This document shows positions 35,177 to 44,350 of a stretch of DNA of 64,000 nt, in pieces. A model generated the notes under the pieces. That model saw only the letters and a list, made by a program, of their open reading frames with translations. It did no database searches and was not told the DNA's origin. A program made the translations under genes and the position numbers. Every line of letters starts with the position of its first letter. Position 1 is the stretch's first letter. The DNA comes from Synergistaceae bacterium UBA1037. Its GTDB lineage: Bacteria; Synergistota; Synergistia; Synergistales; Synergistaceae. The stretch covers positions 38,963 to 102,962 of the forward strand of contig DCEE01000017.1 in the NCBI GenBank assembly GCA_002316795.1. Reading direction: 5' to 3'.

Positions 35177-36393
35177 TATTCCTTGTTTTTCTTTTTTATG
35201 ACGGCGTCAAGCAAAGTGTCGGCCACATCGTCCTTTGTGCCTGAAAACTCTACTTCCGATCCGCCCTTTGTCATTATCATCAGAGTGTTTGTGTCCGATG
35301 CGAACCCTGCTCCGTTTGCAAGCACATCGTTGCAGGCTATCATGTCCAGGTTTTTCGCTATCATCTTTTTTTGTGCGTTCGCGATCAGATCCTGGGTTTC
35401 GGCTGCAAAACCTATCAGCAGCTGACCCTCTCTTTTCATTCTTCCAAGTTCGGCCGCTATATCCCTGTTCTGTACAAACGTAACCGTCAGAGGCTCGCCG
35501 TCGCGTCTCTTAAGTTTCTGTTTCATCTCTTCTTCAGCACGAAAATCTCCGACTGCGGCGGCTTTGATTATGATATCCATTGAAGGTGCTTCCCTTATGC
35601 AGGCTTCGTACATCTGATCCGCGGATACAACGTCGATCACCCTGACTCCCTCAGGCCTCTGTATCGACACCGGTCCGGAGACAAGCGTCACATCAGCTCC
35701 TCTGTACCAGGCGGCCTTTGCTATCGCATACCCCATCCTGCCGCTGCTCGGATTGCTGATATACCTGACAGGGTCTATGTATTCGTGTGTCGGTCCCGCA
35801 GTCACCATGACCCTCATCCCGCTCAGGTCCTTTTTGGGTGAGAGTGCATGCCAGACATGCTCATAAATCACAGAGTTGTCAGGGAGCCTTCCTTTTCCCT
35901 CATAGCCGCAGGCAAGCATTCCGCTGTCAGGATCCACCACTATGTGCCCCATCGTCCTTATCGTATCTATGTTGGCCCTTACCGCGGGGTTTTGCAGCAT
36001 ATTGGAGTTCATTGCCGGAAAGATCACCATCGGGTTCCTGTTAGCAAGCATCGCAGCTCCGAGAAGTGTGCTTCCGTCTCCCTGGGCACATATGCGCAGA
36101 CCGTTTGCAGTACAGGGGGCAATTACAAAGACCTCCGCCCGTTCAGTCAGTGTAATGTGAGGTATCTTCCATCCCTCTTCAGCTGACAGAAAATCATTTT
36201 CACGCCAGACCTTTCTTCCTGTGAGGGTAGAGAGGACAAGCGGACTGACGAACTCTTCGGCTGAGCGCGAAAGGATCACATCCACCTCACAGCCTTCCTT
36301 CCTCCACCCGCGAAGGATGTCGGGTGCCTTATAGGCAGCGATCCCTCCGGTCACTCCGAAGAGGATCCTTCTATTTCGCTTCCAGGGACTCAT
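35176..36393 (-). CDS. coaBC: Bifunctional phosphopantothenoylcysteine synthetase/decarboxylase
   Basis: Two coenzyme A steps in one 405-residue protein: an N-terminal FMN decarboxylase (GVTGGIAAYKAPDILR, then PAMNSNM) and a C-terminal ligase (VTAGPTHEYIDPVRYISN, about 195-212). Its start overlaps the rpoZ end by 23 bases. The order gmk-rpoZ-coaBC-priA is common in bacteria. Confidence 0.96.
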   Translation of the reverse strand: MSPWKRNRRILFGVTGGIAAYKAPDILRGWRKEGCEVDVILSRSAEEFVSPLVLSTLTGRKVWRENDFLSAEEGWKIPHITLTERAEVFVIAPCTANGLRICAQGDGSTLLGAAMLANRNPMVIFPAMNSNMLQNPAVRANIDTIRTMGHIVVDPDSGMLACGYEGKGRLPDNSVIYEHVWHALSPKKDLSGMRVMVTAGPTHEYIDPVRYISNPSSGRMGYAIAKAAWYRGADVTLVSGPVSIQRPEGVRVIDVVSADQMYEACIREAPSMDIIIKAAAVGDFRAEEEMKQKLKRRDGEPLTVTFVQNRDIAAELGRMKREGQLLIGFAAETQDLIANAQKKMIAKNLDMIACNDVLANGAGFASDTNTLMIMTKGGSEVEFSGTKDDVADTLLDAVIKKKNKE

Positions 36394-36610
36394 TTTCTTC
36401 CTTTTTGGCAGAGGTCTCCACGAAGGAGTGCCTTATCCTCCCCTGCACGAGATCCTCAACTGCCCTGGTAATAAACTTTTCGTCATAGCCGCTTATGGCT
36501 CCCTTCCTCTCGCTAAGCTGGCGGGCACGTGCGGATACGACCAGTGTCAGTATGTACTTGTTTGGTATGTCCCTGTTTTTGTAAATCGTTTCGAGATCCA
36601 TGTATATCAT
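36371..36610 (-). CDS. rpoZ: RNA polymerase omega subunit
   Basis: A 79-residue subunit that aids RNA polymerase assembly. Typical marks are YILTLVVSARARQL and the K-x-x-x-x-A-V-E-D segment (KFITRAVEDLVQG). Overlaps gmk (ATGA) and has GGGAGGG upstream of the ATG at 36610. Confidence 0.92.
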   Translation of the reverse strand: MIYMDLETIYKNRDIPNKYILTLVVSARARQLSERKGAISGYDEKFITRAVEDLVQGRIRHSFVETSAKKEENESLEAK

Positions 36611-37173
36611 ATTGAACCCTCCCGGTATTTTTTTACTATCCTGATAAGATCCTCGGCCGCTTTATCGACCCTGTCGTTAATTATCATATGCTCGTACTCG
36701 CCGGCGTGGCTCATCTCTTCTCTGGCGTTGCAGATCCTGAGCTCCAGTTCCTCCGGCCCTTCTGTCCCTCTCTTTTTGAGCCTTCTGATCAGCTCTTCGA
36801 ACGAGGGAGGCTGGATAAAGATCATCACGGCTTCCGGCATCTTTTTCTTGACCTGAGAGGCACCCTGTACGTCTATTTCCAGAAGAACATCCCTGCAGCT
36901 GTTTAAAGTATCCTCGACTATGTCCTTTCTTGTCCCGTAAAAGTGTCCGTGGACATTTGCCCACTCGAGGAACCTTTCCTCACTCACCATTTTTTTAAAA
37001 GAGGTTTCATCCATGAAAACGTAATTTACGCCGTCTTTTTCTCCCGGCCTTGGCGCCCTTGTGGTACATGAGACGGAGTACGCTATGTTGTCCAGTTTTT
37101 CAAAGACCCTTCTGAGGACAGTACCCTTGCCGACTCCCGCCGGTCCGGAAAGAATGTAGAGCCTGCCTCTCAT
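36607..37173 (-). CDS. gmk: Guanylate kinase
   Basis: Phosphorylates GMP to GDP. The 188 residues contain the P-loop [10 protein letters not shown] (9-18), the GMP-binding [11 protein letters not shown] and the LLEIDVQGA segment. It lies between remA and rpoZ, coupled to both by overlapping start and stop codons. Confidence 0.97.
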   Translation of the reverse strand: MRGRLYILSGPAGVGKGTVLRRVFEKLDNIAYSVSCTTRAPRPGEKDGVNYVFMDETSFKKMVSEERFLEWANVHGHFYGTRKDIVEDTLNSCRDVLLEIDVQGASQVKKKMPEAVMIFIQPPSFEELIRRLKKRGTEGPEELELRICNAREEMSHAGEYEHMIINDRVDKAAEDLIRIVKKYREGSI

Positions 37174-37439
37174 TGCCTCTCCTCTTTGCCTTCCTCTCCC
37201 TCAAAACGGCCTGTTATCGTCTCAGGCTGGATAGCTGACATTATCACATGTCTGCTGTCCATTATCAGGATAGCTCTGGTCTTCCTTCCCTGGGTCACAT
37301 CCACGAGAAGTCCGGCCTCCCTGGCCTCTTCCTTCAGCCTCTTTATTGGGGCAGACGAGGGACTGATTATCGCAACTATCCTGTCCGCAACCACCATGTT
37401 CCCGAAACCTACATGAACCAGCCTGTAACTCATCTTCAT
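37170..37439 (-). CDS. remA: RemA/DUF370 family regulator
   Basis: An 89-residue protein of the RemA family, a DNA-binding activator of matrix genes in Bacillus. The core [16 protein letters not shown] and the basic [19 protein letters not shown] are typical. Its targets in a diderm are unknown. It lies between yicC and gmk, as in Firmicutes. Confidence 0.9.
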   Translation of the reverse strand: MKMSYRLVHVGFGNMVVADRIVAIISPSSAPIKRLKEEAREAGLLVDVTQGRKTRAILIMDSRHVIMSAIQPETITGRFEGEEGKEERQ

Positions 37440-38327
37440 CTACTCCAGATTCTGTATCTGTTCGCGTATACGTTCAAGAGCGGCCTTGGAATCTACCGCA
37501 AGCCATCTGATCTCTGCGTCTGATATTTTGGAATCCAGTGTGTTTACCTCCCTGTTCATCTCCTGGATTATGAAATCCAGCTTGCGGCCTGAGGATTCCT
37601 GATCTTCACCGGTTTCTCTGAATTTGGCTATGTGGCTTTTAAGACGGGCTATCTCCTCCGAGACATCCCACTTATCGGTCATTATGACTATTTCCTGCAT
37701 CATTCTGGATTCTTCCAGCTTGCCTCCGAGAGCCTCGATCATCTCCGACATCCTCTGCCGGGTCATATCAAATGCCTGATCCCTCGCAGGAAGCCATTTC
37801 TCCTCTATCAAGGCAGAAAGTCTTTCAAGTTCTGACAGATGGACGAGCACTTCATCTTTCAGATGCCCTCCCTCAGTTTCTCTCATCTTCTGCCATGACC
37901 TCAGCCCCTCTTCTATCAGTTCGCTGAAGGCACCTTCGAGCTCTTCCGCCTCGCTGCTCTCCTCGAAACTGGGTATGTCCAGTACTCCCGGAAGCGTTAC
38001 TACGCTCTCCAGCTGGAGGTCTTTGGCCTGTCCGAGCATACGCTGTATCTGCATCAGCTCTTCACAGTAGGATGTCATTATTTCCTTGTTGATCCGCCCC
38101 ATCCTGAATGTCGGCGCCCACAGCACTTCCATCCTGACCTGAAGCTTACCTCTGCGGAAACCTTTGCGGAGTTTCTGATGGAACCACGGCTCCCAGCTTG
38201 AAAATTCCCTGGGAAGCCTTACATAGATCTCCTGGTATCTATGGTTTACGCTGGACATCTCCAGGCTTACGGTGCCCCATGATCTTTGGATCTGTGTCCT
38301 GCTGAACCCTGTCATGCTTACATACAT
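37440..38327 (-). CDS. yicC: YicC-family endoribonuclease
   Basis: A 295-residue YicC-like protein; family members have been reported as RNA endonucleases. The N-terminal MTGFSRTQIQ, SVNHRYQEIYVRLP and the C-terminal FIIQEMNREVNTLDSKI are family marks. It is followed at once by remA. The acidic residues of the final segment are the presumed active site. Confidence 0.92.
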   Translation of the reverse strand: MYVSMTGFSRTQIQRSWGTVSLEMSSVNHRYQEIYVRLPREFSSWEPWFHQKLRKGFRRGKLQVRMEVLWAPTFRMGRINKEIMTSYCEELMQIQRMLGQAKDLQLESVVTLPGVLDIPSFEESSEAEELEGAFSELIEEGLRSWQKMRETEGGHLKDEVLVHLSELERLSALIEEKWLPARDQAFDMTRQRMSEMIEALGGKLEESRMMQEIVIMTDKWDVSEEIARLKSHIAKFRETGEDQESSGRKLDFIIQEMNREVNTLDSKISDAEIRWLAVDSKAALERIREQIQNLE

Positions 38328-38354
38328 AAGATCACATCCCGTCTATTGCATGCG

Positions 38355-39512
38355 TTATTCTTCCTGCGGAAGCGCCATCCTGCTCTCATAGTACTCCATG
38401 GCATGTCTCTTTACCCTCTCAAGGAGCTCTCCGAAACCTTCTCCTGTAAGGGCACAAACCTTTATTGCATCCTCGCCCCTTGCTCTCAGTTCCATAGCTA
38501 TAAACTCCGCTTCCGACTCTGTCTTGTCTATTTTGTTGAGAACAACTATCCTCGGCAGGTCGTCTGCCTTGAGTTCCTTCAGCGTCTCAAGGACGATCTC
38601 CATGTTCCCCACGGGATCTTTGTCCGCTGAATCTATGACCAGAAGCAGCAAGTCCGCTTCGGACACCTCTTCCAGAGTCGCCCTGAATGCCGCCACAAGC
38701 TCCGGGGGCAGCTTCCGGATAAAACCTACAGTGTCGGAGAGGAGGAAACTTCCCCCGTCTCTGAAGCTTATCTTTCTGACTACAGTGTCCAGCGTGGAGA
38801 AAAGCTGGTTTGCCGTCAGTATCCCGCTGTCTTTGGAGAGAGATCTCAAAAGGGTGGACTTTCCGCTGTTCGTATAGCCGACCAGCGCTGCCGTAAAAGC
38901 TCCGTCCTTCCTGCGCCGCTCGCGCCTGTCCCTTCTTCTCTCCTTGACTTCCTCCAGGCGGGAAGTGATGCTCTTCATCCTTCTTTCGAGCTTCCTTCTG
39001 TGCCTTTCGAATTCGGTCTCTCCCGGACCCCTGGTACCGATGCCTCCCCCCGTCCTTGACATCTGATGGCCAAGTCCTTTGAGGCTGGGGATCTCGTATC
39101 TGTACTGGGCAAGTTCGACCTGGAGCTTTGCTTCGGCTGTATGGGCCCTGCTTTCGAATATCTTCATTATAACAAAGGCTCTGTCCCAGACTGTCATTGA
39201 TGTCAGCTTCTGAAGGTTGCTCTTTTGGGTCGGGCTTAGAAAATCATCTACCACAAGCAGCGTTGCCTCTGATTTCTGCGCGAAATCCCTGATCTCCTCC
39301 GCCTTGCCTGCACCCACAAAACTTGCTGGATCTGGTGCAGACCTTTTCTGGGTGACCCTGGCAAGGGTAGGTATATCCAAATTTTCAAGAAGCATTACCA
39401 ATTCGTCAAGCGAGACCTCGGTGTCGTCCGAGCTGTTGATGTCCACTCCGCAAACAATTGCCTTCCTGGGTCTTATAGAGAGGTCTATCGATGACCTTTT
39501 TTGTCTGCTCAA
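38355..39512 (-). CDS. hflX: Ribosome-rescue GTPase HflX
   Basis: Ribosome-splitting GTPase. The 385 residues have the N-terminal HflX domain ending in the glycine-rich SRTGGGIGTRGPGE (152-165), a coiled-coil linker of basic residues, and a G domain with GYTNSGKST (212-220), DTVGF and NKID motifs. The start overlaps cmk by four bases. Confidence 0.95.
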   Translation of the reverse strand: MSRQKRSSIDLSIRPRKAIVCGVDINSSDDTEVSLDELVMLLENLDIPTLARVTQKRSAPDPASFVGAGKAEEIRDFAQKSEATLLVVDDFLSPTQKSNLQKLTSMTVWDRAFVIMKIFESRAHTAEAKLQVELAQYRYEIPSLKGLGHQMSRTGGGIGTRGPGETEFERHRRKLERRMKSITSRLEEVKERRRDRRERRRKDGAFTAALVGYTNSGKSTLLRSLSKDSGILTANQLFSTLDTVVRKISFRDGGSFLLSDTVGFIRKLPPELVAAFRATLEEVSEADLLLLVIDSADKDPVGNMEIVLETLKELKADDLPRIVVLNKIDKTESEAEFIAMELRARGEDAIKVCALTGEGFGELLERVKRHAMEYYESRMALPQEE

Positions 39513-40192
39513 ATCTCTTTGCCTGCTCCCAATTCCCTGGCCAGGCTGACTATTACGTCAGTTACCTCTTCGATCGTCATTTTTGTGCTGTCGAGTATCA
39601 CACAGCCCGGCGCCGGGCGCAGCGGCGCTATTTCCCTGTTCATGTCGTAAAGGTCCCGCTCGTTGACATATTTGAGTATTTCGTCAAAGTCGGCATTTTC
39701 GCCGCGTTCAACTCTCTCTTTATAACGGCGTCTCGCCCTCTCCTCCGCGTCTGCCGTAAGGAATATCTTGAGGTCCGCGTCAGGAAAGACAACGGTACCC
39801 ATGTCCCTCCCGTCAGCGACAAGACCTTCTGAGGCCTGCCCCCTCTGAAAACCTATAAGGGCGTCCCTTACAGGCCTGAGTGCCGAAAAGGAAGAAACAG
39901 CGGCGTCTATGGCCGGTCTCCGTATCTCTGCGGTCACATCCCTTCCGTTTACCAAGACTCTTCCTCCGGAAAGAGAGACTGATATGTTCTGCAGGGCAGC
40001 CGTTATTTTCTCCGTCTCATCCGGGGCGGTCCCATCCTGAATGAGCCGCCATGTCACGGCTCTGTATATTGCCCCTGTATCAAGATAGGGCAGTCCCAGC
40101 TTATCTGCGGCTATTCTGGCAACAGTGCTCTTGCCTGCTCCTGCAGGCCCGTCTATCGTTATCACAAGCTTACGCGCATTGGTTTTATCCAT
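39509..40192 (-). CDS. cmk: Cytidylate kinase
   Basis: Phosphorylates CMP and dCMP. The 227 residues have the P-loop GPAGAGKST (15-23), the YLDTGAIYR substrate site and the VADGRDMGTVVFPDA segment. It is the link between the rluB and hflX genes. Confidence 0.96.
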   Translation of the reverse strand: MDKTNARKLVITIDGPAGAGKSTVARIAADKLGLPYLDTGAIYRAVTWRLIQDGTAPDETEKITAALQNISVSLSGGRVLVNGRDVTAEIRRPAIDAAVSSFSALRPVRDALIGFQRGQASEGLVADGRDMGTVVFPDADLKIFLTADAEERARRRYKERVERGENADFDEILKYVNERDLYDMNREIAPLRPAPGCVILDSTKMTIEEVTDVIVSLARELGAGKEI

Positions 40193-40288
40193 TCAAAACT
40201 CCCCTGATGCCTGACGGCAACACAAAAACATTCCGGGCCTCTTTTGCCGGACCGAAACTTCCTTTAACATACATTCTTTAAACTATTA

Positions 40289-41026
40289 TTATACTATCTT
40301 TCCGTTCTTAATATAACTCCAAAGTTCTTCTCTGCTGACCGAAATAAAGCTTCCCGAAGCAAGTTCCCTGAGCTCGAGCCTGCCTATCTTCCTTCTTACG
40401 AGTCTTCTGACATCATTTCCAAGTGAGCGCACCATAAGGCGTATCTCTCGCTTGATGCCCTCGCCAAGCACTACTTCAAACCAGCATTGAAGCGGACGCC
40501 GTCCGATCCTTCTTACTGAAATTGGCTTCAGGAAAAGTCCTTCCGCCTCCACTCCGCGGGTCCATTCTATCAGCTTCTCTTCCGGAAGGGGGTTCCTCAG
40601 TTCCACTTCGTAGGTCTTGGTTATGCCCATTGATGGATGGATCAGCTCCTGCGAGAACATACCGTCATTAGTAAGGATGATCAGCCCTTCGCTCTCCCGG
40701 TCAAGCCTGCCGACCGGAAAGAGGCGGAATCTGTCCATCTCGGTCGGCAGTATGTCGATCACTGTCCGCTCCCGCTCGTCTTCGACCGCACATAGAACGC
40801 CCCTGGGTTTGTTGAAGATGAGGTATTTCTGCTCAACCGGAGAGATATCCTTCCCTTCAAAGGTCACCCTGTCGGATGCCTCTACCTGCCTTCCGGGCTC
40901 AGTGACGACCTCTCCGTTGACAGAAACTTTTCCGGCCAGGATGTGTTCCTCTACCTTGCGTCTTGCACCTATCCCGCACAGAGCAAGATACCTGTTCAGC
41001 CTTATGCTATTGTTTGATCCACTCAT
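40289..41026 (-). CDS. Pseudouridine synthase, RluB/RsuA family
   Basis: A 245-residue enzyme with an N-terminal S4 RNA-binding domain (RLNRYLALCGIGARRKVEEHI) and the catalytic GRLDRESEGLIILTNDG with the active-site Asp. Close relatives act on 23S rRNA position 2605 or 16S 516; its place after scpAB, as for many rluB genes, favours 23S. I chose the ATG at 41026 (GAGG upstream), which overlaps the end of scpB by 20 bases. Confidence 0.9.
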   Translation of the reverse strand: MSGSNNSIRLNRYLALCGIGARRKVEEHILAGKVSVNGEVVTEPGRQVEASDRVTFEGKDISPVEQKYLIFNKPRGVLCAVEDERERTVIDILPTEMDRFRLFPVGRLDRESEGLIILTNDGMFSQELIHPSMGITKTYEVELRNPLPEEKLIEWTRGVEAEGLFLKPISVRRIGRRPLQCWFEVVLGEGIKREIRLMVRSLGNDVRRLVRRKIGRLELRELASGSFISVSREELWSYIKNGKIV

Positions 41027-41651
41027 CGTTGTCCTCTTCTTCCGACACTTTGTCCGGTCCCTCAAAGGAGCCGAAGGCCCCCTCATCTGACCTGTAATCT
41101 TTAAGTTCTTCCAGCGAGGGCAGCGAACTTATGCCGGCCAGACCGAATATCTCAAGAAAGCGTTCCGTGGTCCTGAAAAGGAGGGGAGAACCTACGCTCT
41201 TCTTTCTGCCGGCGATCCTGACAAGCCCATGTTTCAAAAGTGTGTCTACGACCCTGTCGCATCTCACTGAGCGGATATCCTCTATTTCAGAACGGGTCAC
41301 CGGCTGATTATATGCAATTACAGAGAGAGTCTCGAGTGCCGCTTTGCTGAGTCTGACCTTCTGGAGTGAGACAGAACCGTAAAATGCCTCTATGGCCTCA
41401 GCGAGATCGGGAGCCGTAGCCATCTGCCATCCGCCGGCTGCAAAGAGTACCGCAAGTCCGTGAGATGCGGCATATATCTCTTTGATGGTCCTTACCGCGC
41501 TCTCCACCCTCGCGGGCGTCACTCCCAGATACGAGGCTATCTCCTGACTCGAAACAGGCTGCGGGGATACGAAGAGCATCGCCTCTACCTGCCGTTCAAG
41601 CAGCCCCATCTCTCTCTTTACGTTTTCGTCAGACTGCTGCAACCATAACAT
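41007..41651 (-). CDS. scpB: Segregation and condensation protein B
   Basis: Part of the Smc-ScpAB complex for chromosome compaction. The 214 residues have the winged-helix pair (VEAMLFVSPQPVSSQEIA; LSVIAYNQPVTRSEIEDIRSV). The ATG at 41651 has GGGAG upstream and overlaps scpA by 23 bases. A later ATG at 41609 is possible. Confidence 0.94.
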   Translation of the reverse strand: MLWLQQSDENVKREMGLLERQVEAMLFVSPQPVSSQEIASYLGVTPARVESAVRTIKEIYAASHGLAVLFAAGGWQMATAPDLAEAIEAFYGSVSLQKVRLSKAALETLSVIAYNQPVTRSEIEDIRSVRCDRVVDTLLKHGLVRIAGRKKSVGSPLLFRTTERFLEIFGLAGISSLPSLEELKDYRSDEGAFGSFEGPDKVSEEEDNDEWIKQ

Positions 41652-42420
41652 CTCCCAACGTTTCCGACTGTTTGATCCTTACCATTCCCAAGCGCGACAT
41701 TTCCAGCAGTGCAAGAAGAGTAACAATGAGTATTTTCTTGTTTTTCTCCTCCAGAAGGTCCCTCAGGGAAAGCTCTTTTTTTCTTATTCTGCGAAGAAGC
41801 TCCTCCATCCTCTCCTCGACCTGACGTTCTTCGGGGATGGCATCGGGTATATCCTCCCACAGCGACTCTTCACTGCAGTTCCCCGTCTCCCTCTTTTCGT
41901 TGTATCTGTCAAGAAGCTGCCACCAAAGGGATGCCAGCCCATATAGATCGCCAAGGTCATAGAAGGGGGTGCTTTCTTCATCGGCTATCCTTACAAAAGA
42001 TCGCTCCCTGTCCTTCTGAAGGGCAGCCAGGTGCGCCGCCGCGTTCCGGTATGGCCTGAAGACCTCAAGCATTCTCCTGAGCTCTTCTTCATCCGCAAAG
42101 GGCTCTTCATCAGGGAACTCTTCCTCTTCACCGGCATCACGCTGTGCAGGAAAGAGAGAATGGACTTTCCTCAGAAGAAGCCTGCTGGCAAAAGAAAAGA
42201 ATTCCGCCATCTCATTCAACGTAGTACGTTTGCTGTTTACGAGGAAACTGACATACTGTGAAACCAGTTCGGTGAGGTTCAGCTGAGCGGGATCCATCTC
42301 CCTGCTCTCGACAAGATGACACAAAAGGTCGAGCGGACCGGAAAAAGCTCCGAGCTGAACCTCGAAACCCCTCCGGTCCTCATTTTGCGTTTTGGGCAAG
42401 GCTTCGTGCTGTTCTGTCAA
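41629..42420 (-). CDS. scpA: Segregation and condensation protein A (kleisin)
   Basis: The 263-residue kleisin that bridges Smc heads. FEVQLGAFSGPLDLLCHLVE is the typical N-terminal domain; the middle is acidic and the C-terminal winged helix ends VRIKQSE. It starts with TTG (AGGGG just before) because no in-frame ATG precedes the conserved N-terminus. Follows trpS by 10 bases. Confidence 0.93.
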   Translation of the reverse strand: MTEQHEALPKTQNEDRRGFEVQLGAFSGPLDLLCHLVESREMDPAQLNLTELVSQYVSFLVNSKRTTLNEMAEFFSFASRLLLRKVHSLFPAQRDAGEEEEFPDEEPFADEEELRRMLEVFRPYRNAAAHLAALQKDRERSFVRIADEESTPFYDLGDLYGLASLWWQLLDRYNEKRETGNCSEESLWEDIPDAIPEERQVEERMEELLRRIRKKELSLRDLLEEKNKKILIVTLLALLEMSRLGMVRIKQSETLGDVMVAAV

Positions 42421-42430
42421 TTTCCCCTCA

Positions 42431-43426
42431 TCAGTGAAGAAGCCCCATCACCCTGTACACGTCTTCCATCGTTTTTTCAGCTACCGAACGTGCGCGTGAC
42501 GCGCCTGACTCAAGTATCTGCATCAGGTCGTCCTCGCGTCCTTCGTAATATGCCCGGCGTTCCTGTATGGGCCTCATCATCCTTTCGAGGTGCACCATCA
42601 GCTTCTTTTTGCAGTCGACACAGCCTATCCCGGCTGTCATGCATCCCCCGTGTATCTCCGACATTTCCTGGGCATCTTTGTTGAAAAACTTATGTATGTC
42701 CCAGACAGGGCACTTTTCAGGTGTACCGGGATCTGTCCTTCTCTCCCGGGCAGGGTCTGTCGTCATCGTCCTGAGCTTCTCCCAGATAGTCTTCATATCG
42801 TCTGCTATGTCAAGGGCATTCCCATATGACTTGCTCATTTTGCGTCCGTCCGTGCCCGGCATTTTGGCAGTTGGGGTGAGCAGTGTCTCCGGTTCAGGGA
42901 ATATGTCGCCGTAGAAGTGATTAAACCTTCGCGCGACCTCCCTGGTAAGTTCAAGGTGCGGCCCCTGATCTTCACCGACAGGTACGGCCCATGACTTATA
43001 GAGCAGGATGTCGCCGGCCATCAGCACAGGATAGCCCAGGAAGGCATAGGTAGAAAGGTCCTTGTTCTGAAGGTTCAGTATCTGTTCCTTGTAGGTCGGA
43101 CAGCGCTCAAGCCATCCCAGAGGAGTTATCATCGAAAGGGCAAGATGTATCTCGGCATGCTGCTTTACATGGGACTGGATAAATATTGAAGACTTCTCCG
43201 GATCAACTCCTACCGCAAGCCAGTCTAGGAGTATCTCCCTGCAGTTTGCCTTTACTTTGCTGCAGTCAGCATAATCCGACATCATCGCATGCCAGTCGAC
43301 TATCCCCCAGAAGCAGTTGTAATCGTTCTGCAGCTTTACCCAGTTGATCAGGGCACCGGCCATGTGACCGTAGTGAAGTTTGCCTGTCGGCCTCATTCCG
43401 CTGAATATCCTCTTTTTCTCATCCAT
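42431..43426 (-). CDS. trpS: Tryptophanyl-tRNA synthetase
   Basis: Charges tRNA-Trp. The 331-residue class I enzyme has the HIGH-type motif as HYGH (18-21) and GRKMSKSYGN (KMSKS near 197). It heads the long minus-strand housekeeping operon running down to priA. Confidence 0.96.
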   Translation of the reverse strand: MDEKKRIFSGMRPTGKLHYGHMAGALINWVKLQNDYNCFWGIVDWHAMMSDYADCSKVKANCREILLDWLAVGVDPEKSSIFIQSHVKQHAEIHLALSMITPLGWLERCPTYKEQILNLQNKDLSTYAFLGYPVLMAGDILLYKSWAVPVGEDQGPHLELTREVARRFNHFYGDIFPEPETLLTPTAKMPGTDGRKMSKSYGNALDIADDMKTIWEKLRTMTTDPARERRTDPGTPEKCPVWDIHKFFNKDAQEMSEIHGGCMTAGIGCVDCKKKLMVHLERMMRPIQERRAYYEGREDDLMQILESGASRARSVAEKTMEDVYRVMGLLH

Positions 43427-43488
43427 TCATTCCACTTTCCCTTCTACTGTTACGCCGATCCGCACAGGAACGGCGGAATGTTCCAGTC

Positions 43489-44277
43489 TTACTGAATTAT
43501 GAAACTCTTTCTCTCTGTCTCGGGGATCAGTTCAACAGCCAGCCCCGTCTCTTTTTGAATTATCGACCGGAGCTTTGGCAGGCTGGCTCTCTCCATCTCG
43601 CCGTGGTCGACTTCGGCAAGTCCAAGCCCACAGCTCAGGGCATCCTGCCTTTCGTGATATGAGATGTCGGCCGTAACGAAGAGGGAAGCGCCTTTATCTG
43701 CAGCCAGAGTCCACATGCCTCCGCACGAACCGCCTACGAGCGCGATCCTCTTTATCATCAGCGCAGGAGCGGTTCCGTAAGTCCAGCAGGATGAGAGCGA
43801 CCACCGCTCCTTTATAAGTTTCATAACTGTATCAATAGACATGGGCATCATAAGCTCGCCCACTGCTCCCATTCCCCATGAAGAACCGTCGGATGGATCT
43901 CTGAGAGGTCTGATATCATCAAGACCCAGCAGTTCCGCAAGTGTGAAGTTGACGCCTTCCGGTGACGAGTCCCAGTTGGTATGCGCCGCATACAGGGAGA
44001 GCCCGTTCCTGATGGCACTTACCACTGCTTTGGCTGCAGGCCTGTCCGGTATTATATTCCTGAGCGGTCTGAAAATAATGGGGTGGTGCGATACGAGAAG
44101 GCCGCATCCGCTCTCTGAGGCCTTATTGACAGTATCTTCGGTCACGTCCAGCGCAATGCCTATCTTTGATATCTCGGAGCCGGGATCTCCCACCTGAAGT
44201 CCTGAATTGTCCCAATCCTCGGACCAGCTCAGTGGTATCCTCTTTTCTATAAAGCATATGACATCGTGCAGTTTCAT
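43489..44277 (-). CDS. Nif3-like dinuclear metal-centre protein
   Basis: A 262-residue member of the Nif3/YqfO family, which binds two metal ions and is often annotated as a GTP cyclohydrolase 1 type 2 homologue; its function is not settled. Ligand segments are SHHPIIF (about residue 63), YAAHTNWD (about 94) and the C-terminal DHGEMERASL. I chose the ATG at 44277 (GGGAGGG upstream). Confidence 0.88.
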   Translation of the reverse strand: MKLHDVICFIEKRIPLSWSEDWDNSGLQVGDPGSEISKIGIALDVTEDTVNKASESGCGLLVSHHPIIFRPLRNIIPDRPAAKAVVSAIRNGLSLYAAHTNWDSSPEGVNFTLAELLGLDDIRPLRDPSDGSSWGMGAVGELMMPMSIDTVMKLIKERWSLSSCWTYGTAPALMIKRIALVGGSCGGMWTLAADKGASLFVTADISYHERQDALSCGLGLAEVDHGEMERASLPKLRSIIQKETGLAVELIPETERKSFIIQ

Positions 44278-44350
44278 GACGTCCCTCCCAGTTATCACAG
44301 CTTTCCTATTCTAATATACGCGGCCTGACCAGTCAAAGAAGAGAAATTGG